Origin: Plasmodiophora brassicae
Lineage: Eukaryota; Endomyxa; Phytomyxea; Plasmodiophorida; Plasmodiophoridae
NCBI GenBank assembly: GCA_039704465.1
Contig: JASFAU010000008.1
Coordinates: 992,001 to 1,056,000, forward strand
Length of the DNA stretch: 64,000 bases
Direction of reading: 5' to 3'
Shown: piece by piece, positions 21,901 to 31,828 of the stretch
Layout of the letters: each line of letters opens with the position of its first letter
How positions within the stretch are numbered: the first letter of the stretch is position 1
The notes under the pieces: generated by a model
What the model was told of the DNA's origin: nothing
Databases searched by the model: none
The model's input: the letters and a program-made list of their open reading frames with translations, nothing else
Translations under genes and position numbers: made by a program

Positions 21901-23591
21901 GCAACTTCGTTGACGAAGAAGTGCATGTGCTTATGCCCAATGGCCACAAGAATCTGAGTGATAATCTCCGTTTCGTTCTGCAGACACGGCCCCCGTTAGA
22001 ACATGAAATCACAGCGGCACTCTCGAATCGTGCCTCGGCGAGAGCTTTCTTCTTGGGAAGCAGGACCGTGACAATAGCCTGGACCTGGCCGGTGAACAGA
22101 TCCATGTTTTCGCGAAAGAACATCGTATTGATATCACGTATGTACTCGTTCGCGATGGCAAGACATCCAGCGCGTGTCTCGTAGTTTTTGAGACCATTAA
22201 CAACGAGCTTGAAAACGTCCTAGCAAACGTTCCTATCCACTGAGTATTGCGTCGATGCCTTCAACATGCATACGCGACATACGTCACGGTTGCTTGACAG
22301 GAAGAACGAAACTTGTCCAAGGCACACACAGGTAACCTATTCCGAGCACCTTTACGAAACAGCACATGGAACCCAACGGTGGCCGAACCATGAAGGAATA
22401 GCAGAAAAGCGAGTGCTTCGCCTTCTTTGACCATTTCCCAGCAAGCCGGTAGAGTCGGGCGAATACATTCCAAAATGGCAAGGCATGATCACTGGCTTCG
22501 ACGAGGTCCAATGCCCCGGGGCCTACATGCGTAATAGTGAGATGTCATGCCAGGTACAGGATGGCTGCTGCGTTAACCTGCAAGCATCTTTTGAAAGACC
22601 TTCTTGAGTGACAGGCAGATTTCAGCTCGCAGCACGCCGCGATCAATTTTGGCACTGATGAGAACAAGCTCTTCGAGGTAGCGATTCGTGCAGGCAATGT
22701 TATCAAGGCAGAAGTGGAGCTCACCCACGGCACGTTGTACAATAACTGATATTGCCAGTTAGTGGGCGCCAGCAAGACAAGAGAACCGTCATACCGAACT
22801 CTCTTGCTTGCAGATCAGATTTGCAGCGTTTCATTCTGGAGAGGATTCCGTCAATAACATCGTCGAAGAACATCCTCGACAGCGCCCCCAAAGCACGGCA
22901 CGATGCGAACTGGACGGATGGACTCGAGGACTACTAGACCTTTCAAACATTGAAGTTTACATCCATTGCGCAATCCTGCTGACCAGTGATAGCCTCGAGA
23001 AGCAATACTCGATGAGCTTCGACGGAATCGACGGGTCGCAGTCCTCCTGTACGTATCGTATGGGCAAGCCGACGAAGCAAGATGGCCAGTGGCACGTACC
23101 TGCAGGGTGTCTCTGGCATCTATTGAGCTGAGAACCTCGGCCATACAGTCGAGGACCCAGAACTGAACAGAGTGCTCCCGCTGCTCCAGGGCTGACAGAG
23201 CGCGATCCTTCGTGCTGAAGCAGGGCGGATCAGCGGGGTCGGTATCGTTACGATTATCAGGACCCGATACCTGGGCATGAGTTTCTGCTCGTTGCTGGCG
23301 GTCGACTCGACGAATGACCGCGATATCGTAACGATCTCGTGCGACGCGTATAACGCCCGCGAGGCATTGGACATACATAGGCGTTTCAGCCACGATATGA
23401 TGTTCGCAGCGGATCGAACAACGTCATCCTATCACAGGGGGCAGGTCAGCGACGCAATGGTCAGGCGGGGAGCGAAACGCGTCTCCGACCTGCGTCATCT
23501 GGACCCGCCCAGGATCGCTCCAGGCGGCCAGCAGTTCACCGGCCTCGCCGAGCGTATGCTCAACGGCCTGGTCGCCGGCGACCTCATCCAT
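15952..23591 (-). CDS. Furry/Tao3/PAG1 (MOR2) family cell-morphogenesis scaffold, many short introns
   Basis: A long series of minus-strand exon blocks with consistent helical-repeat character. The N-terminus starts at an ATG at 23591 (MDEVAGDQ), although the frame is open upstream. Block 22.3-22.5 kb has FWNVFARLYRLAGKWSKKAKHSL, the Furry N-terminal box (compare NFVEMLYQT...SRKKHSLALYPL). 22.0-22.1 kb has QAIVTVLLPKK, like ITTTLFPKG. 20.6-21.68 and 17.56-18.57 kb are large exons. The last exons are 16818-17114 (AIPEVTRELFV) spliced through GT...CGCTAG (about 56 nt) to 15952-16805, a disordered acidic tail. Known role: NDR-kinase pathway scaffold for polarity and mitosis. I resolved only some of the introns, so the whole span is given as one feature. 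GC is lower than in the flanking genes. Confidence 0.7.
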
Positions 23592-24035
23592 CAGATACGC
23601 GCCTGCCTCCTGTCCCCGCCCTGAACCATTCGTCTGCCTGCCGCTTCAGCAATGGGGAACGCGACCGATGCACCCTGCTCGTCAAAATCGCCAACGACGA
23701 TGCCTCTGGCGTCGAGTCGCGGCGCTGCCTTCAGACCCGCACCCGGCCAACCCCGATTTAGACCAAAAACGGGCCCTGGCTTTTGCACCCGGAATTTGAA
23801 CAACGTTGACGGCGTTCCCAACGGTTCCGGTCCTGGACGCCGCTGTCGACAACGGCTGCACACCTGACTACCCAAATACGATAGCATGATCATGGCGCAT
23901 GGCCAACGACACGGGTATGGAATCCGGTTTCAACAAGATGACAAAGGTTTGCGGGTTACAGGTCGCAACGTCGACCGTCTAGGTGTACGGGCTGTCGCGG
24001 TGCGCCCGCAGTGCCAACCGAATCTTCAAATGCCT
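23592..24035. other. Intergenic spacer between Furry start and the 24.0-kb gene end
   Basis: 444 bp between the Furry start and the 3' end of the next minus-strand gene. Only short unsupported ORFs occur; a 5' exon of Furry could be here, since its frame stays open upstream of the chosen ATG. Confidence 0.4.
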
Positions 24036-26200
24036 TTACTGCTGGTGCTTATGGAAGCAGTTGTTGCACCCGCCGGGCTTGAACGGGTTGACGACGAAGT
24101 CGTTGCAGTCGCATTCGCTGCACTGGTTGGGGATGTCGGCAGGAGGGGTCTGCGGCACCGATTTCGGGATGGGCAGCGCGATGCCTCGCGATACCGCCGG
24201 TGCCCCCGCACTGGTCTGCGCGTCCTGGGCGCTGGCCGATAGGAACTCCTTCGGTTTGCCCAGGCGTGGACCGACCGGCGAAACGCCCATGTTCTGGACG
24301 ACGCGTTTCGGGGCCGGCTGTGTCGCGTCCATCTTGCTCTCGTCGTCACGCACCGCTTCCGCTAGCTTCTCTTTGGGGTGGCGGCTGGCACCCGGTTTGC
24401 TGGCCGGCGGCGGCGGGCGACTCGCACGCAGGTCCTGCACATCGTCCTCGTTGGCGCTCACGCTGGCGCCGCCCGCCGCCTGCTCCATCTCGAAGTTCTC
24501 CTTGCTGTTCGCCTTGGGCGGTTTCCCACTGGGCGGCCTTGGCGGCGGTGGCGTCTTCGCTCTCACGGTCGGGTCGCCATCTGGCGGAGGCGGTTTCGCC
24601 GCTGCATCCGACGACGCCTGGTTCAGCTTCGCCTTCGGCGGTGCGTCTCCAAACGGCGACGGCGGCGATGGCTTATGGGCAGCGTTCGACGTCGTTGGCG
24701 CCGGCGGTTTCGGCTTGTCATTCGAAGTCGCCGGAGGCCCGCTGCTCTTGGGGTCGGCCGGTGGCGGCGCAGGCTTAGCGGGTTCGGACGTCTTTGGAGG
24801 AGGTGGCTTGGGACCCGCGGGACTGGCTTTCGACGGGCCCGGGCTGGGCTTGGCGGCGGCCGCGTCGGACCCCGATGACGTCCTCGTGCTGCGCTTCTGC
24901 GGCGCCGCCTCGTCGTCCGATTCGTTGTCCGGCTCCGGTGAAGGTGCCCGTTGTTCCGGTGCTGCCGGGACCGCGTCGTCGTCATCGTCGGGATCCGATT
25001 CCGGCGGCGATGTCACCCGCTTCGTTGACGGGCGGCTGCTCAGCTGGCTGGAGCTGCCACCATCGTTATCGTATCCGATGTGGCGTTCGGGTTTCGGCGG
25101 TGGCGACGCTTTCCGCATCGGGGTATCCGCCTCCACCACCACCACCACCTCTGCATCGTCGTCGCTGTCCAGCTTGGCGGCCACCTCGTCCTCATCGTCG
25201 CTGGGCGGGGGCGGCGGCGTCGATGGCCCCTTGGGGAACACCTTTGGCGGCACAGGTTGATTCGCGGTTGACGTCGTGTTCGACGGCAGCCGCTTAGTGG
25301 CTTGCGTCGCCTGCTGCTCGTCATCATCGACGTCGCTGTCCAGGTTTCCAGCGCTTCTGGCCTCCATCGACTGCGTCGATCGGATCTTGGGCCGCACGGC
25401 CGTTGCTGTCCCGGCGTTGGGCAGGCGCTCCTCGTGATCCTCCGTCTCCGACGCGCTGCTCAGATCGTCCTGGTGGCCGTCGTCGGCGGCGGTTGCGGCG
25501 TCCTGGACCTCGCGGGCGGCGGTTTCCCGCGCCTCGCGAACCGCGTTGCGAACGGCGGCGGCCTCGGCGGCCATCGCGGTCATGGCCGCCTTCGCCGGGT
25601 TCTCTTTACGAGGCTTTTCAACGGCCGGTTCCTGCCGGGCGGGTTCCGTCGGCCCCCCGAATTGGGTAGGAGACGTCAGCGACTTTCGCGGGCTGTTCGC
25701 CTGCCGACGAGGCCCGCGAGGGCGCTCCAGCTGCGCGCTGTGCAGGTCGCTGTCCCTGGTCGAATCGTTGACAGCGGGGGCTGGCGCCGGCACGTCTTTC
25801 TCGTGCGACTCCTTCTTGCCGCCGCCAAAGATTTTCCCGATCAGCCCTTTCCTGCCATCTGTAGGTTTCGCGGGTGGCACCGGTTGCGGCTGTGGGTTCG
25901 CCCTCGGCGGCGCCTGCTTCTGTACGGGTGCTTGCTGCTGCTGCTGCTGCTGCTGTTGTTCTTGGGCGATAGCGTTCGAGGCCTTGGCTGCGGCGCGGTA
26001 TCGATCAATGTGCACGGCGACATCCTTCCAGTAGGTCAGCTGGTTGTCATGAAGCATGACGAGGCCGGCGACGCTCTGGTGGAACCATGCCCGGCCGGCA
26101 GGCGGCAGGCTCTCCAGCTGCGGCACACACTCACTTCAACGGTCTCGTGGATGCTGGCTCGCAGGTCACGTACCCAGCGGACGTCGAAGCCGCTTGCCAT
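24036..26200 (-). CDS. 702-residue disordered Pro/Ser/acidic protein with C-terminal Cys/His cluster
   Basis: Two exons: 26174-26200 and 24036-26117, with a 56-nt intron (26118-26173; GTACGT...CCGCAG). Exon 1 gives MASGFDVRW; the large frame itself has no ATG at its start, which is why an upstream exon was sought. Residues about 10-60 look helical (GRAWFHQSVAGLVMLHDNQ). Then come a poly-Gln run, basic and acidic low complexity, and Pro-rich tracts with PPPP ligands suited to SH3, WW or EVH1 partners. The last 28 residues contain CSECDCNDF and CNNCFHKH, a C-x2-C-x-C / C-x2-C-x2-H-x-H cluster that could bind zinc. The family is not recognised; a cytoskeletal or signalling adaptor is a guess. 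Confidence 0.6.
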
Positions 26201-27007
26201 TGATGGCTCCGTCCTCTACAAGATCCACCGATATCGAGCAGCAGGGCGCGCGAGATATTCCCGGATCCATTCCTCGGTTGGTAGTGCGAATCTGGCCGGT
26301 ATCATTGTACTCGGGCACCTGCCATGTGCGGCTTCGTGGATGTCGACTGGAGCCGGAACGCTGATATCGGAGGCTCGCCGGTTAGGTTCCGGCGCTCGCC
26401 TGTTGGATCCTATATGCTCGGTCCGGTTTGGGTCCTATTTCCTGCCTGTTTCTGTAATGATACGAGAATAACGTTTGCATCTGGAATAGTGTGCACAGTC
26501 CAGGAGGATATAGGCCCTGGTGATCAGGTCGAATCAGTGGACGAGAGACGGCTGCGCTCACCTCCGTAGATGCTGACGTCATCGCCTCAGCGGGTCACTT
26601 CCGCCAATGCACTGCCTGCGTCCGCTCATTCGGTACTGGCCGCGAGACCTCAGGTCATTGACGTTCAACGTCGACAATCTGGTCGGGATGGAGCTACGGC
26701 TGGGAGATGTCATCCGGCAAGAAATCGCCGAGGGCCTTTGGTATGCAGGCCATTGTCGCCAGGTGATCGTGGAATGATGGGCGCCCGTGATCGGCTTCCC
26801 GGCACTTTGGTCGAGTTGCAGAAGAACGGCGGTTGATGCCCTCGACAATTACTTGCCGGATGACAACTCCCAGCCGTAACTGCTGGTGGAGGACGACCCA
26901 GACGCAGCGAAGAATCCGATGACGCTGCCAGTGGTACGCTGGTCATTTGTGATATCGACCTCGTGCAGGGTGGCGTCATGGAACAGCATGTGCCGATCTT
27001 GGACATC
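26201..27007. other. Spacer with retroelement-like debris, no intact gene
   Basis: About 800 bp upstream of the 24.0-kb gene. Short ORFs on both strands lack recognisable motifs. GC is lower than in the coding blocks, consistent with decayed repeat sequence. Confidence 0.4.
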
Positions 27008-27602
27008 GAGCCCAGTTGCCCATATAACAATCGGATGCTGCATGATCGGATCCTACGGGAATGCCCAAGAAAGTTCGGTCTACCTGCTCACCTGTGGACA
27101 GAGAGGATACCCATCAACGTATAACGTGGTGCGCCGATTGGATGATCTGTAATTTCAGTGCTGATTGAGAATTATTATTCTACGTTAGTCATAAAGCAGG
27201 CTAGGAGCACCCACCACTACGACTGGTCGGCGTTACGCGTTCGAAACGGGCACTTTCCTGATACGGAACACGTCATCAGCATGAGAGACTCAATGAGGAC
27301 GTGTGAAAATACCGATACGCAGTCGACGGCAAGGTTGCAGACTAGAAGGAAGACATACAGACCCGAACTCGCCCCCGAACGCGAACACGGTTGAGAAGGT
27401 TTGTAACCCGTTCCTTTTCGGGTGCCCGACTCCAGTGATGGTGGAATCGTTGTCAATTAGATTCCAGGGCCAATTGGCGCAACACGTAAGTTGATGGGCA
27501 TCCTCTACCGTCCACAGGTGAGCAGGTAGACCGAACTTCCTTGGGCATTCCCGTAGGATCCGATCATGCAGCATCCGATTGTTATATGGGCAACTGGGCT
27601 CT
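27008..27602. repeat. Inverted repeat, about 112-117-bp arms
   Basis: 27008-27119 is the reverse complement of 27486-27602 with roughly seven to ten mismatches or indels. Both copies read as NNRMLHDRILRECPRKFGLP in one frame; on the minus strand this belongs to an ORF at 27290-27844. That ORF may be a fragment of an unrecognised transposon protein. The spacer is about 370 bp. Confidence 0.75.
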
Positions 27603-28222
27603 CGTTCGCCACTGTTGTACGAAGCTGGGCCATACGTAAGATAGGTCTCTCGAAACAACATACAGAGCGCACGGCGCTCTTTGGTCAGCGGGATATGCGG
27701 CTGATTGGCCACAAACTTACCGATGTCCAAGATGGACATGACACCACCTGCATCAGCCGCGGTGCGCGTGACTGCCCAGGACAGCCCAGCCACAGTCGCA
27801 CAGCCACAGATGTATGTCCTGGTCGGGAAGGGCCTCGGGTCCACGCACCTGCATTGCTGTGCACCTTCTCCAGCTCGTTTAAGTCTACAATACGATATAC
27901 CAAGATCATCAACCGATTAAAGATGTACCGTATGAGAAACGCGAGGTTCCCCAAGTGTACGCGCGCACTATCGGTATTCAAAAGTAGTATTGTTGTAATA
28001 TGGCTTATCCATATTAGAAGCGCACTGCAAGCGGTTCGATACGTTACCCGGGTGAAGCATTGCCGATACATCATTCAGCCGGTTTCCAACGCCGAAGTTG
28101 GGAATCACGGGGTGCAGGGATGTAACGCCTGAACGGGCGCGTTGGCAAATGGCGCCTCAAATGGCGCCGACGGCAATAAAGTCCGAGACGACCGCGGACC
28201 GACGGCAGTCGGTCAACGCGTG

Positions 28223-28448
28223 AGTCAGTTGAACCTGACAGTTTGACTGACTACCATGCCGCAGACGCGAGCAGCAACCCGGAAGACGAACGACGACAAG
28301 CCCGCCGAGACGGTGACGACTGACGTGATCGAGACGACTGACGAGGAGGCATGGAGAAGAGGATCGCGAAGGGCTTGTCGTCGTTCGTCTTCCGGGTTGC
28401 TCGCGTCTCCGGCATGGTAGTCGGTCAAACTGTCAGGTTCAACTGACT
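28223..28448. repeat. Fold-back element with about 80-bp arms
   Basis: 28223-28303 pairs with 28371-28448. Each arm begins AGTCAGTTGAACCTGACAGT and runs into a GACGAACGACGACAAGCCC segment; one arm has an extra AGC. The loop is about 67 bp and rich in GACGACTGACG. Just outside the left arm is AATAAA followed by a CAGTCGGTCAA motif that recurs at 57933-57970. Confidence 0.8.
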
Positions 28449-28489
28449 AGGGACAGTCCGTAAATGGTAGCTTCCTGCGAGGAGGATCG

Positions 28490-28702
28490 AACTCCCGTCG
28501 GTGGGATGTTTTGTAGACCGGACCGCCCAACTACCTACCTAGGCCACGGGAGCGGCTGCTCTCGTGGGTGGCCTAGTTGGGCGTTCCGGTCTACACACAG
28601 CCTCTCCTGTCTCGCCCAAGAGGCCTTGATGAGTATTAACCGGCCGACTCGCGATACGGTCCCTCAGACAACAATGCGAGTTTCGTTTCCGGCACCGGTG
28701 GT
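28490..28702. repeat. tRNA-like (SINE-like) pieces in opposite orientation
   Basis: On minus, around 28480-28555, TGGCCTAGGTAGG resembles a pol III A box and GAGTTCGATCC a B box, but the acceptor halves do not pair. On plus, TGGCCTAGTTGG at about 28569 is an A-box match, with GGTTCGAGACC at about 28692 as a B-box match too far away for a tRNA. A 17-bp motif GATGTTTTGTAGACCGG is shared with 55643-55659. This looks like tRNA-derived repeat remnants, not a working tRNA gene. Confidence 0.35.
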
Positions 28703-29146
28703 TCGAGACCAGACGACATAAGCGAAGACGTTTCACCAATTCTCAGACTCGGTTCCGGTGCTGTGTGGGAAGAGGGTTCCAGTACCACTTCTGGCTCCGA
28801 CGACCAGGAGGTGACTGAGTTCCTAACAACAACTACTGCATTACTGAAAACAGTGGCGTGTAAATTTTCATGTAGTAAAGCGCACCATCTTTGTATTGGT
28901 ATTGAAGTTTCGACGTGCCCTTAAAGTTCCAGTTAACGTAAGCTGTAGGAGCAGGTGCATGCTTATTTTAATCAAGTGCACTGCAATCTAGCTAGACATG
29001 TATAAAAGTACGAAAGTCGGCGTTCCCGCATCCTCCAGACGGACACCTCGATGGTGTGGCGACGGGAGAGCAATGTGTACAATCATACTACAGCGCTTGC
29101 CTGTGCCAGCACGTGCCAAGCCCTCTGCTGCGTCACGGAGGCCGCA

Positions 29147-29162
29147 GTGATGACGTCATCAC
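29147..29162. promoter_or_regulatory. 16-bp palindromic CRE/ATF-like site upstream of GRP94
   Basis: GTGATGACGTCATCAC is a perfect palindrome with a TGACGTCA core, 180 bp before the GRP94 start. A CCAAT lies just downstream (about 29170) and a CTATATTTAG TATA-like run near 29180. In animals and yeast, bZIP factors of the unfolded-protein response bind TGACGT cores. A link to ER-stress control here is inference. Confidence 0.5.
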
Positions 29163-29341
29163 GTACGCGCCAATAGGTTGACCTATATTTAGCTTCCGCC
29201 GCGGCGTGCCGCCCTTGTGTCTCTCCAGGCGCGCCCGTCCACGCGCTTCTCGAGAACGTTCCGACGGCCAGCCATTCCGCAATTGGTCGGCATTGTCGAA
29301 CAGCATCGCAGCCCGCCCCCGGTATCGTCGTCGTCGTCGCC

Positions 29342-31699
29342 ATGCGGTTCCTGTCGCCTGTCTGGGCCATCGGCGCCCTCCTGCTGCTGGCATTCGCTGC
29401 CGCGGGGACGCGCGCCGACGAGGCCGCTGCCGCGCCCGCTGGCGAGAAGTTCGAGTTCCAGGCCGAGGTCAACCGACTGATGAACATCATTATTAATTCG
29501 CTGTACACGAACCGTGACATTTTCGTCCGTGAGCTGGTGTCCAACGCGGCCGATGCCCTGGAGAAGATCCGGTTCCTGCGCGTGGCCTCGGAGCCCCTGA
29601 AGACCGAGGACGTCGAGCTCGACATTCGCATCATTCCGGATGCGAACGCGCAGACGCTGACGATCGTTGATCACGGTGTCGGTATGTCCAAGGAGGACCT
29701 CATCGCCAACCTCGGTACGATTGCGCGATCCGGTACGACCAAGTTCGTCGAGGCGGCGTCCAAGGGCGGCGACAACGCCATGGGCCTCATCGGGCAGTTC
29801 GGTGTCGGTTTCTACTCGGCGTTCCTGGTCGCTGACAAGGTCACGTTCACGACGAAGCACGTGAACGACACGCAGTGGGTCTGGGTGTCCGACGCGTCGA
29901 CCGGTTTCGAGGTGTACAAGGACCCGGCCGGCGAGACGCTCGGCCCGCACGGTTCCTCCATCACGCTGCACCTGAAGGACGACGCCAAGGAGTTCGCCCA
30001 GGAGTCCAAGCTGCGCGACCTGGTACACAAGCACTCCGATTTCGTCCAGTACCCGATCTACCTGCAGGTGACGAAGGAGGTCGAGACCGAGGTCCCGGTT
30101 GAGGAGGCCCAGCCCGTCGAGAAGGACGAGGAGGGCACCGAGAAGAAGGAGTCCGAGGACCTGGACATCACCGAGGAGGACACCGAGGCCGAGAAGAAGC
30201 CGACGACGAAGAAGGTGAAGGAGTCCGTCAAGGAGTGGGAGCAGGTCAACTCCGGCAAGCCGCTCTGGGCGCGCCCCATCGACCAGATCACCAAGGAGGA
30301 GTACGTCAACTTCTACAAGGCGTTCGCCAAGGACGACAAGGAGCCGCTGATCCACTCGCACTTCAAGGCCGAGGGGAGCGTCGAGTTCACCGGTCTTCTG
30401 TACATCCCCTCGGTCGCCCCGTACGACCTGTACGACAAGTACTACACGGACGCGAACCGCGCCATCAAGGTCTACGTCCGCCGCGTCCTGTTGACGGAAT
30501 CAATCGATAAGGAGGCGCTCCCGCAGTACCTGAACTTTGTGAAGGGCGTCGTTGATTCGGAGGATCTCCCGATCAACGTCAACCGTGAGAGCCTGCAGAA
30601 GGACAACGGCGTCCTGAAGACGATCGGCAAGCGCGTCACGAAGAAGGTCCTGTCGATGCTCGAAGAGCTGGCCGAGATGCCGGCTGAGGAGGAGAAGAAG
30701 GACGACGACGAGAAGAAGGATGACGACGAGAAGAAGGATGGCGACGCCGAGAAGAAGATGGCGCAGACGCCCTACGAGAAGTTCTGGTCGCAGTTCTCGC
30801 GCAGCATCAAGCTGGGCGTTCTCGAGGACAAGAAGAACAAGGGCAAGCTGGAGAAGCTGCTGCGGTTCAAGAGTCTGAACCACCCGGACAAGGTGATCTC
30901 GCTGGACGACTACGTCAGCGCCATGCCCGAGGGCCAGAAGGACATCTACTACATCTCCGGCCCGGACCAGGCCACCGTCGAGAAGTCGCCCATGCTCGAG
31001 CAGCTGAAGGCGCGCAAGTTCGACTGCCTGTTCTTCGTCGACAACATCGACGAGTACCTGGCCGGGGCGCTGACCGAGTTCGACGGCAAGAAGTTGCAGT
31101 CGGTGACGAAGGAGGGCCTCGACCTCGGCGAGATGACCCAGGAGGAGAAGGAGCTCCACGAGGACGTCGAGGAGGCGTTCAAGGAGACGCTCAAGTTCAT
31201 GAAGGACACGCTGAAGGACCGCAAGGTCTCCAAGGTCGAGATCTCGAAGCGCCTGTCGGGCACGCCCGCCGTCCTCGTGTCGACCCGATGGGGATGGACG
31301 GCCAACATGGAGCGTATCATGCGCGGCCAGGCCATGGGCGACTTTGAGAAGCAGCGCTTCATGATCGGCGGGCGCACGCTGGAAGTGAACCCGGCGCACC
31401 CGATCATCAAGGAGATCAAGCGCCGCGTCGACCGGGACGAGACCGACGACCTGGAGTACATCTGCCACCTCGTCCTGGACGCCGCCCTGATCAACAGCGG
31501 GTTCACCCACGAGGACGTCCAGGACTTTGTCGGCCGCCTGAACCGGGTGCTCGAGACCAACCTGGGCGTCGTCGGCCAGCCCGTCGAGATGCCCGTCGTC
31601 CCCAAGAAGGAGCGGAAGGCGCCGGAGGACGCCGCGGCGGACAAGGAGGCCTTCGCCGACGACGACGACGACGATGACGACGACAAGGAGGAACTGTAG
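29342..31699 (+). CDS. HSP90B1: Endoplasmin / GRP94 (ER Hsp90)
   Basis: A single uninterrupted 785-residue ORF. Residues 1-25 are a signal peptide (hydrophobic core LSPVWAIGALLLLAFAAAG-like). The GHKL ATPase follows with RELVSNAADALEKIR, DHGVGMSKEDL, IARSGT and GQFGVGFYSAF. A long acidic/basic linker comes at about 240-300, then the middle domain and a second charged insert (EEKKDDDEKK type) characteristic of the ER paralogue. The dimerisation domain precedes an Asp-rich calcium-binding tail ending KEEL, a KDEL-type retrieval signal. It folds secreted and membrane clients in the ER lumen. It is intronless in an otherwise intron-rich region. Confidence 0.97.
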   Translation: MRFLSPVWAIGALLLLAFAAAGTRADEAAAAPAGEKFEFQAEVNRLMNIIINSLYTNRDIFVRELVSNAADALEKIRFLRVASEPLKTEDVELDIRIIPDANAQTLTIVDHGVGMSKEDLIANLGTIARSGTTKFVEAASKGGDNAMGLIGQFGVGFYSAFLVADKVTFTTKHVNDTQWVWVSDASTGFEVYKDPAGETLGPHGSSITLHLKDDAKEFAQESKLRDLVHKHSDFVQYPIYLQVTKEVETEVPVEEAQPVEKDEEGTEKKESEDLDITEEDTEAEKKPTTKKVKESVKEWEQVNSGKPLWARPIDQITKEEYVNFYKAFAKDDKEPLIHSHFKAEGSVEFTGLLYIPSVAPYDLYDKYYTDANRAIKVYVRRVLLTESIDKEALPQYLNFVKGVVDSEDLPINVNRESLQKDNGVLKTIGKRVTKKVLSMLEELAEMPAEEEKKDDDEKKDDDEKKDGDAEKKMAQTPYEKFWSQFSRSIKLGVLEDKKNKGKLEKLLRFKSLNHPDKVISLDDYVSAMPEGQKDIYYISGPDQATVEKSPMLEQLKARKFDCLFFVDNIDEYLAGALTEFDGKKLQSVTKEGLDLGEMTQEEKELHEDVEEAFKETLKFMKDTLKDRKVSKVEISKRLSGTPAVLVSTRWGWTANMERIMRGQAMGDFEKQRFMIGGRTLEVNPAHPIIKEIKRRVDRDETDDLEYICHLVLDAALINSGFTHEDVQDFVGRLNRVLETNLGVVGQPVEMPVVPKKERKAPEDAAADKEAFADDDDDDDDDKEEL

Positions 31700-31828
31700 G
31701 CATAGCCCGCCGCTGACAATACACACGTTGGGGAGCGCGCGCATATCCACGAACTGGATGAGTACCGACGTAGAGATGGGCGGGGGCGTGACCTCGTGTA
31801 TTACGCTACGCTCTACAGGGCCAGCGCG

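Noticed and set aside
26118..26173. A 17-nt intron (GTGAGTGTGTGCCGCAG) in the 24.0-kb gene
   Set aside because: It is phase-correct but far below the 40-99 nt range of all other introns; a 56-nt alternative with GTACGT donor fits better.
23983..26471. Long plus ORFs at 23983-25260 and 25302-26471
   Set aside because: Antisense shadows of the Pro/Ser/acidic gene; composition mirrors it and no start context or motif.
28480..28560. A functional tRNA gene on the minus strand
   Set aside because: A- and B-box-like runs exist, but acceptor halves do not pair and the anticodon arm is poor.
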